A stretch of DNA of 64,000 nt, from NCBI RefSeq assembly GCF_030272615.1, contig NC_081414.1, positions 824,181,396-824,245,395 of the forward strand, in the 5' to 3' direction. This document shows, piece after piece, positions 56,697 through 64,000 of this stretch. Source of the DNA: Cryptomeria japonica (Eukaryota; Streptophyta; Pinopsida; Cupressales; Cupressaceae). The notes under the pieces were generated by a model, which was not told the origin of the DNA, made no database searches, and was given only the letters and a program-made list of their open reading frames with translations. The translations under genes were made by a program, and so were the position numbers. Positions within the stretch are counted from its first letter, which is position 1. Each line of letters begins with the position of its first letter.

Positions 56697-58257
56697 GGGT
56701 AAGTGCACCAAGATGGTGGACAAAAAGGGGGGTACAAGTGACCTCTTTTTTTTTCTTCCTAAAATCAGCTAAACCTAAACTTGGAGGAGCAATTTGAAAT
56801 TTGTCTAATCAAAATTTGAAGATACCAAAAGAACAAGAATTGTAGTACTCTAAATCTAGTTTCCAAGCTAAAGTTTTTTAAAAAATAGATAAGATTAAGA
56901 GGGTCAAATATTTCACGCACACAAAAGTGTTGTTTTTTCTAGAAAAACATAACATATTATTTGGTGTGTGTAAAAAAAGTTATAGTTGCATTTAGTATTT
57001 TGAAAAACCCTTTAGTAGAAAGATACTTAAGAGTGAGTACTAGAAGTTTTTTTTTTAATTTATTTTGTAATTTATTGTTGAGTATTTTTTTAAATGATTT
57101 TTTGAGGTAGACGCATCCTAAAAATTAGGTACTTGTTTGTGCATGTCACATAACTTGCACCAAAATAATCAATTTTTTTTTTTTTTTAAAGTGTAAAGAA
57201 TGAAGTGTAGAACAATAATATATAATTTGTTTCAAATTTAGACAAGTAGCTCAAAATTTATTAAAAAAATGGTACACATATGTCTTTAAGAACTCTAGAG
57301 ACATTGGCAAAATAAATTAAAAAATAATATGTTAATGTTATTCAAATCTAGAAAAAATTATATGGTTAGAAAGATCAGAAGGCTCTATCATAATTCTCTT
57401 GCTATCTCACACTCTTTCTCTCCCCAAGCTCTAGACTTATCCATTTCAATATTTCTCTCCTTTTCCTCCATCTCTACTTCTCTCTATCTCACTCTCTACT
57501 CTCTTCCTAAGCTCTAGATCTTATAATTTATCAGACAGTCAAATTTCAATAATCACTAAGCTCCTACTATGATTCTCTCTTTCTCTCTCTAATTCACTCT
57601 CTTTGTCTCCCTCAATATCTAGACCTATCTCTCTTCCTATCACTCTCCCTCTCCCTGTCTCTCCCCCATCTCTCCATATCATCCTCTTTTCTCTCTCAAT
57701 CTCTAAAACTATCTCTCTCACCCTTCTACTCTATATCTCCCCTCTCTTTTCTACCTACCTCACATGCACTATCTCCTCTCTATCTCACCTCTCTCTCCCC
57801 CTCCCCAACTTTCTCTCTCCTTTCCTCTCTCTACTTATCTCTATCTCCTCTCCCTCTCTCTACATACCTCCCCTCACTCCCTTCCTACCTTTACTTATGT
57901 ACATACCTCTCCTTCTCTTTCGTTCTCTTTATCTTTGACCCACTCTCTCATGACCCCTCTCTACTTATCACTCTCAATATTTCCCTTTGTACTAACCTCT
58001 ATCTCCTCTCTCCCTCTCTTTACATACCTCTACATCCTTCTCTCCCCACCTCCATTTATCTCTCCCTATCACTCTCCCTCTCTCCCCTCTCTCTACTTCT
58101 TACTATCTCTCTCCTCTCCACCCCAAGATCTCTCTCTCTCTCTCTCTCTACATCCCTCTCACTCCCTCTAATTTTCTACATAGATCTTCTTCCCTCCTCT
58201 CCCTCCCCTTCTATCTCTACTCATATATATCTCCCCTCTCCCTCTCTTTATACATAC
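56697..58257. mobile_element. Second, truncated copy of the TIR element
   Basis: Starts GGGTAAGTGCACCAAGATGG and matches the left arm of the 51148 element with moderate divergence for about 680 bp (to about 57385). It then runs into a CT-rich block. No matching right TIR is found. It is cut at 58258 by an LTR start. Confidence 0.75.
57385..58250. repeat. (CT)n-rich polypyrimidine block
   Basis: About 860 bp of CT-rich DNA (CTCTCT, CCCTCTC, TATCTC words). It may correspond to the polypurine block of the other copy in inverted orientation. Frames here are artefacts. Confidence 0.9.
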
Positions 58258-60558
58258 TGTAGTATCGTAAATTGTACACCTTCATTAGTGTGTACAATTG
58301 CATACCCTCCTAGCACTCATTTTATTATTTCTATTTCCTTTATGTATTATAGGACCTTTATTGTAATTAATTAATATCTAATTCAATATTATGGGTCTTA
58401 TTCCACTTTATTACATCATCACACTCTTACTTGGGCCCTTAATTCTAGGTGTGCCCTATTGGGAAAATGGTGTCTCAACCTTGCACATTACATGAGGTTA
58501 TTATTTATAGTAATTTCTTATTTGAGCACAAAATGGTGTGAAATACTTCCCAATGCTCTAGATTGGCTAGAAAAGAATGCCCATAAGTTTTCATCACAAG
58601 ATCATAGCTAGTTTTGATTCTTGAAGATATTAAAGTTTTCATTTTGGAAGGTGCGATGAAAAGTTTAAATTTAATTTTGAGAAATTTATACCTTTTGAAA
58701 TGCCTTAAAAAGTGTGTGTAACTAGCATACAAGGTTACAAGGTGATAGAGAACTTCATGAGATTTATGGCGCTTCAAATGATTCATCAATTGGACACCCA
58801 GTTCACAAGTTATGGCCTCTAGAAGTTTGGACTCCTGAAGTAGGAAATATAAAATGCATCAGACACATAAATGAGATGTAAAAGGGAGGAAAACGTGTTG
58901 ATGTGTGTTTTGACATGTCATTGTTAGACTTGTGTGAATATTGTTGCCATTGATGTCAAACTAGCTATCCGGTTTGGACCAAACAATGTATGTTGCCTGG
59001 ATTGGTCTGGATATTGGTCTAGATGTTGTATACAGTCAATATGTGTAGTTCTCTTGTTATGGACAAATGTTGTTGTCATGATTAGATGTTATGATGAAGT
59101 ATGTTGAAAGTAATGTGATGTGGAAATCTGTGGAAGTTCTTGTTCTAGAATTTTGAGTTCTCATTTCAATTATGTATCCCAATATTAGCTGCTATGGTCA
59201 ATATTAGTAGTATCTCTTCAATTTTTGTGTTGCGGTATTCTTGGTACATGTGGAGTCTACATTTTGGAGATATTGTGCTTAATCTTTTTATAATGGGTCG
59301 ATATTATTGGGTCCAGATAACCTTGCCCCATTCCAGTAATCTCACTACATGCATTGACAAATGAAGTATGTAAAAGGAATGTGTAAAAATCTTGCAGAAG
59401 TCAACATGAGCGTCTTGATAGCGTGTTGGGCTTGGCTGACACACTATTTTGTATTTGTGTCCTCTAGTATATATATACATATACATATGTAGTATTATGA
59501 GCATGGTATGGAAGGTGTGTGTAAGAAAGAGTTGAAGAAAGTACATGAAATATGCAAAAGAGAGTTAGCAATAAAAGGAGCAATGTGTGAAGTGTGAGTT
59601 GCAGAAAGAAAATGAAGATAGTGTAGCAGTGGTGTAGTAGTCCTTCACCAGAACTACTACATGATAGTTTGACAAAGATCTCTAACCAGATTTGTTGTAG
59701 GGTTTGTGAATTGTAATTTGAGTTTAATCGTAGAATTGATCTCATGCATTTGGAAATGCAATCCTTTTTAGTTCAACATTTTCTTTTCTGTTGTAGTGAA
59801 CATTCCAATTGTAAGTCATCCCTTTGTATCTTTACAATGAGCAGTCCAACAGTGAACCACTTTTGTAAGCTGACAGTGAGCCACGCCTTTTGTAAACACC
59901 ATATAACTAGTTATATTTTCCTGAGAGTTAATGCTCTCCATGGTTTTTCCCATTTGGGTTTTCCACGTATAAATTTGGTGTTTGTCTTGTGGTTGTGTTC
60001 TTCATGTTTATTCTACATTTGCTATTTTATATCAATTAATTTTGTTTGATATTTTAGTGGAAGATTAAAGTTAAAAGAAAGTTTTTAAATCTGTGGGAAT
60101 ATTGATTCACCCCCACCCCCCTCTAAGTATTGTGATGCTTTCAACCTAATCAACAGTCATAGGGCATCTATATTGGAGATAAGGTCGCTCTACTTTATTG
60201 GGTGGTTTTAGCCCATAGTTTTGTAATATCTTTTGACAGTTTCTTGTAGTGTATCTCTTATATATGAGGTGCATGAGATAGAGGTTGTGTGTAAGCATCT
60301 TATGGATATTGAGTTACCTTTGAATCTCTGATTAGTGGTACTCTTATGAAGATCTTTCTTTGCAAGTATATTATAATCTATTATTGATTATTGAATAATA
60401 TATTGAGCTTCTTTTGGAGTGTGATGTTTTTCTCTTGAAAGGGCTTTCCCCACATAAATCACTGTGTTGTGGTATACATGATATTATGTTTATTTTTGTT
60501 AAGTTTATGTAACTGTTGTTGTTTGGTGTGGAGCTTGATCAGTCTCCAAGTGGGAGAT
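58258..60558 (+). mobile_element. LTR-like segment, interrupted by a solo LTR
   Basis: Begins TGTAGTATCGTAAATTG, an LTR-like start, and after the nested solo LTR continues with an LTR-like leader (GAAAGGGCTTTCCCCACATA) up to a polypurine-like AAGTGGGAGA at 60548-60557. No coding frame. The 3' border is uncertain. Confidence 0.4.
58922..60155 (+). mobile_element. Solo LTR, 1234 bp, with perfect duplication gtcat
   Basis: TGTTAGACTTG at the left and CCTAATCAACA at the right, flanked by gtcat at 58917-58921 and 60156-60160. The ATTGTTGCCATTGATGTCAA block and the GATTCACCCCCACCCCCCTC block identify it as the same superfamily as 411-1652 and 38851-39746, here in plus orientation. Confidence 0.88.
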
Positions 60559-61055
60559 TGTTGATATGTGGTGATTGATCATGAAAGTACTGTACACTCA
60601 TCATGTATCCTTTTCGGTGGGCCCCGAGTGGGGGTTCGTGGGTGCAACCCCCGAGGAAAATATTTTTGGCATTTTTTTTGTTGAAAAAACTAACATTGTA
60701 AGAAAACCCTAAAACTAACTGATTTTGAGTGTTGCCCTAAAAATCGCTTATTATAAGCAGCTGGAATGTAAAAGGCAGTGTGTTGTGTTGTATTGATTTA
60801 CTGGATAATAAGAAAAGATTGGACAACTGTGTTCTGTGGATGTAGCCCATCTTGGGTGAACCATGTTACATCTCGGTGTTATCTGTGTTATGCATTTTTA
60901 TTCATCTTTTGTGTTTGTATCTGCATATAATTATTAATTTGTGTTTGCTCCAGATATGTCTAAACCCTAACAGTCATAACGATCTGAAAAAGTTTTGCAT
61001 TACCCTCCTCTCAAGATTAGTGTAGGAAGTTGTTCCACTACTTAACTTCCTTACA
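60559..61055 (+). mobile_element. Copia LTR with polypurine tract on one side and primer site on the other
   Basis: Starts TGTTGATATGTGG directly after CCAAGTGGGAGAT (a classical Copia polypurine end) and ends CTTCCTTACA directly before AGTAGTATCAGATCC (primer site for tRNA-Met). It therefore serves as 3' LTR of something upstream and 5' LTR of the gag downstream. Confidence 0.6.
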
Positions 61056-61179
61056 AGTAGTATCAGATCCCGATCACCTTTGGTTTCAGTTGTGGGTTGG
61101 TGGGTTTTTTGAACTAATCCAGATTTGAGTGGGAGCTTGTGCAGAAGACACTTTTTGATCTTGTTGCAGGAATTTTTAG

Positions 61180-62000
61180 ATGGCAAGTTCATCAGGGAGA
61201 ATAGAGGTGGATAAATTAAATGGAAGTAATTTTGAGATGTGGAAGGTGAAGATGGAAGATCTGCCAATAGATCGATATTTGTGGGATGCTGTTGATGTGA
61301 ATGTCTAAAGACTTGCAGATCCTATTGCATCTATTCAGTATGTTTTTATGGACCGAAAAGATAAGGGTCTAATCAAATTATGCTTGGCAGACTCTATTTT
61401 GATCAATGTCCATGAAGAGAACTCTGCACAGAAGCTATGGACTAAGCTTGGTGAAATGTATCAAGCGAAATCCTTATTGAATAATATTTTCTTGAGGAAG
61501 AAATTGTATTCCTTGAGAATGGAAGAGGGTGGATGAGTTACAAACCACCTAGAAGCATTTAATATGTTGGTGGCTCAATTGGCATTTTTTGGTGTTAAGA
61601 TGGATGAGGAGGAGAAATGCTAGATCTTACTTAGTTCTTTGTTTGATTTGTGGGATTGTCTTGTTATGGCTATAGGTAGTACTTCTATTGTTTTGAAGTC
61701 TGAAGATGTGGTGGGTATCCTTCTTGGTGAAGAGATGTAGAGGAAGGTATATATCATTTCAAAGGAAGCCCTAGTTCATGGAAGACCTCAGGAAAAAGGC
61801 AAGAAGAATGAGAAGCGTAATAAATCCAAGTCCAAAGGGAGATCAAAATCTCGTGGAAAGTCCAAACTCATCTGATAGAATTGTGGTAAACTAGGACACA
61901 TCCATAAGGATTGCAAATAAAAGAAGAAGTACGATTTGATTCTAAGTTTGAGAAGGAATATGGTGATGCATTCATTGTAACTTTGGCTAGTCATGTAGGT
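61180..62000 (+). pseudogene. Copia gag remnant (plus strand)
   Basis: MASSSGRIEVDKLNGSNFEM and WKVKMEDLPIDRYLWDAVDV open a Copia gag. SAQKLWTKLGEMYQAKSLLN continues it, and NCGKLGHIHKDCK is a CCHC knuckle with its first Cys lost. At least five stop codons interrupt (the first near 61304, then near 61534, 61621 and others). It is cut at about 62012 by another LTR. It belongs to the LTR at 60559-61055. Confidence 0.85.
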
Positions 62001-62012
62001 AGTGATGCATGT

Positions 62013-62760
62013 GTAGACACCTAAAAATGTCTCATTGATGGAACACTAACTATTACTCTTATTAATTATTTAATTAAACTAATTCTTTTTCTTCTTAATT
62101 AATTTAATCCCCATTTTCATCACATTTCACACTTTACTAATTATTCTTCCTCAATCATTTCATCAATTAATCATTTCCTTTAATATTAATTAAATAATTA
62201 CATTATTTAATTTCAAATTTCACACTTTAATTAAATAATCTTTTGTTATTTAATTAAATTGTTCAATTTCTATTTCTCATAATTGAATATTTTATTTAAT
62301 TAGCTAATTATGATTTCAAAATTAAATGAATATCTTTATTTGTTTAATTTTCCAATTTCTAATTCCTCAATATCCTCAAAAATGGCAACTTTCTGATTTC
62401 ATAAATATCTTTGATTTTCAAAAATTTGTAATATCTCAATACTCTTAATTTTTAATTCAAAGTTGAGATATGGATCCTCAAAAATCTTCTTTTTGCAGTC
62501 TCACTAATTTTTTCTCTTTCTTCTTCACTCTTCCTTGAATGGCAACTTTGTTGTGCACCTAATCTCGACCGTTTGATCAATCAAAAATCATTTGAATCTC
62601 GATCATTCATTCTTTGCTTCTAGAATCTATAAATTGAGAATCGAATCCTCACAAATTTCTTAATCAGTATTCTTCGAAGTTATCATGTTATATCTATGCA
62701 AGAATTTTGGCGCAATACTGAGAGTCAAGCAACACGACTACACAAAAGAAGCAATCCAAT
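62013..62760 (+). mobile_element. LTR-like left arm of an inverted pair
   Basis: Begins TGTAGACACCTAAAAATGTC, an LTR start, followed by AATTAATT-rich blocks, a conserved CTTCACTCTTCCTTGAATGG segment and a TATA-like TCTATAAATTGAG near 62626. The same series occurs in opposite orientation at 64000-62985. Confidence 0.65.
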
Positions 62761-62984
62761 CTATACCTAGAATAATGAATCACACATGTTAATTAGATAA
62801 TATGGTCAAAAGGTTGTGTGTTTGATTCATGTCAGGTACACCATTTGTTTCACAGGAAAATTACACATTCAATGAACTAGATTTAATGAGTGAATCACAA
62901 ACTCTAATTTAATTAAGTAACTCCGTAATAACAATGAAAATCAGAATTAAACAACAAAGAAACAAAGAAATCTATCTAAAGCCC

Positions 62985-64000
62985 CCTTTGTTGCTTTGCT
63001 CCATAGCATCCATTTCTCTTCTGCATAATCGTGTTGCATGGCTATCATTATTGTGTTGGGATTCCTACATAGATATGACACAAGAATAGTGATTCATAAA
63101 TCGAGAAGGATAAATGTCCAATTTGTAGACTCTAGATGAGATGAATGGATGATCGAGATTGAAAAGACTTTTGATTGATCAGATGGTCAAAATTGCATTC
63201 ACAACAAAGTTGCCATTCAAGGAAGAGTGAAGAAGAAAGAGGAAACATCAGTGACACTGCAAAAAGAAGATTTTTGAAGATCCATATTTCAATTTTGAAT
63301 TTTAAATTAAGATATTAAATATTTTTGAAATCAAAGATATCTCAAGAGGGAAAGTTGCAATTTTCAAAGATATTGAGGAATTAGAAATTACAAAATTAAA
63401 CAAATAAAGATATTCATTTAATTTTGAAGTCATAATTAGATAATTGAATAAAATATTCAATTATAAAAAACTGAAATTGAACAATTTAATTAAATAATAA
63501 AAGATTATTTTTTATTTTATTTTTTTTAAATGGCTGGTAAACTTTTTAACATGACTGGCGATACTGGCATGACACGCCCTCCAGCTCCACGTGAAATGCT
63601 TTTGACCCAGAGCTATGAACCGGTGAGGCCACAACCGGGGGACCTCAACCCCACACTTCACTTGTTCAAACCCCCGAGCACAACGACCCAATGAAGACAC
63701 ACGGCCTACGAGCACAATGGCCCAGTAGGGGTTTGAACCTTGGTGGCCGCTTCACCAGCGAAGTGTTTTAACCGCGACACTACATGTTCGAAGACAAGAT
63801 TATTTAATTAAAGCGTGGAGATTACAATTAATTAAGTAATGTAATTATTTAATTAATATTAGAGGAAATGATTAAGGAAGAATAATTAGTAAAGAATAAA
63901 AATGATGAAAATGGATTAAATTAATTAAGAAGAAAGATAATAAGGTTAATTCAATAATTAAAGAACTATTTAATCAACAAGAGGAATAATTAGTATGATA
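62985..64000 (-). mobile_element. LTR-like right arm of the inverted pair (cut by window edge)
   Basis: Its complement follows the left arm block by block (AATTAATT-rich region, GGCAACTTTGTTGTG, TCTCGATCATCCATTC, CAACACGATTATGCAGAAG). It carries a SINE at 63511-63795 that the left arm lacks. It continues beyond the window. Confidence 0.65.
63511..63795 (-). mobile_element. tRNA-derived SINE with 10-bp target duplication
   Basis: On the minus strand the unit starts with a tRNA-like head (TAGTGTCGCGGTTAAAACAC), a perfect B-box GGTTCAAACCC (63739-63729), a GC-rich body and an A-rich tail. AAGATTATTT flanks it at 63501-63510 and 63796-63805. The matching place in the left arm (about 62234-62246) is unoccupied, an empty-site control inside the same window. 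Confidence 0.88.

Noticed and set aside
57603-58171. Ser/Leu/Pro-rich frames on the plus strand
   Set aside because: Produced by the CT-rich block.
58505-58789. 94-codon minus-strand frame
   Set aside because: Lies in an LTR-like segment and matches no family I know.
58896-60155. Alternative solo LTR start at TGTTGATG (58896)
   Set aside because: It has inverted ends but no target duplication. Starting at 58922 gives a perfect gtcat on both sides.

Overview
The window looks like plant nuclear DNA, most probably from a gymnosperm or conifer. I infer this from one host gene spread over about 20 kb with an 11.3 kb intron, a large load of old nested retrotransposons and solo LTRs, a very large CACTA transposon, and a plant-type LINE that carries an RNase H domain. 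The species cannot be named from sequence alone.

Layout from left to right. Positions 1-1652 are the start of a minus-strand Copia element (gag plus 5' LTR), followed by a degenerate telomere-like repeat field (1653-2755). Positions 2756-19485 are bounded by matching CACTA termini. Between them lie, on the minus strand, a nearly complete multi-exon TNP2-type transposase gene (about 16.8 to 10.7 kb); on the plus strand, a converging long unrecognised coding region (4497 to about 10.0 kb) interrupted by a solo LTR; and a captured, decayed PPR gene fragment (18291-19028). A MITE-like element follows (about 19513-19800). Positions 20202-28099 hold a full-length LINE with 18-bp target-site duplications, intact ORF2 (EN-RT-RNase H) and ORF1 split by one amber codon.

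The only clear cellular gene is a plus-strand gamma-glutamyltransferase of the secreted plant GGT1/2 type: seven exons, 29446-49064, predicted 591 aa. Its first coding exon is only 7 nt, placed about 60 nt after a TATA box. Intron 3 (11.3 kb) has absorbed a Copia element, which itself contains a solo LTR, and a second large solo LTR. Intron 4 contains a tandem pair of tRNA-derived repeats.

Downstream of GGT (49.8-58.3 kb) a decayed minus-strand Copia RT/RNase H region is interrupted by a 4.46 kb non-coding element with 28-bp perfect terminal inverted repeats. This element is packed with microsatellites and a palindromic satellite, and I do not recognise its family. A second, truncated copy lies at 56.7 kb. 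The right end (58.3-64.0 kb) is a nest of LTRs: a solo LTR with a perfect 5-bp duplication, a Copia 5' end with gag remnants, and two similar LTR-like arms in opposite orientation, one of which carries a tRNA-derived SINE with its own target duplication.
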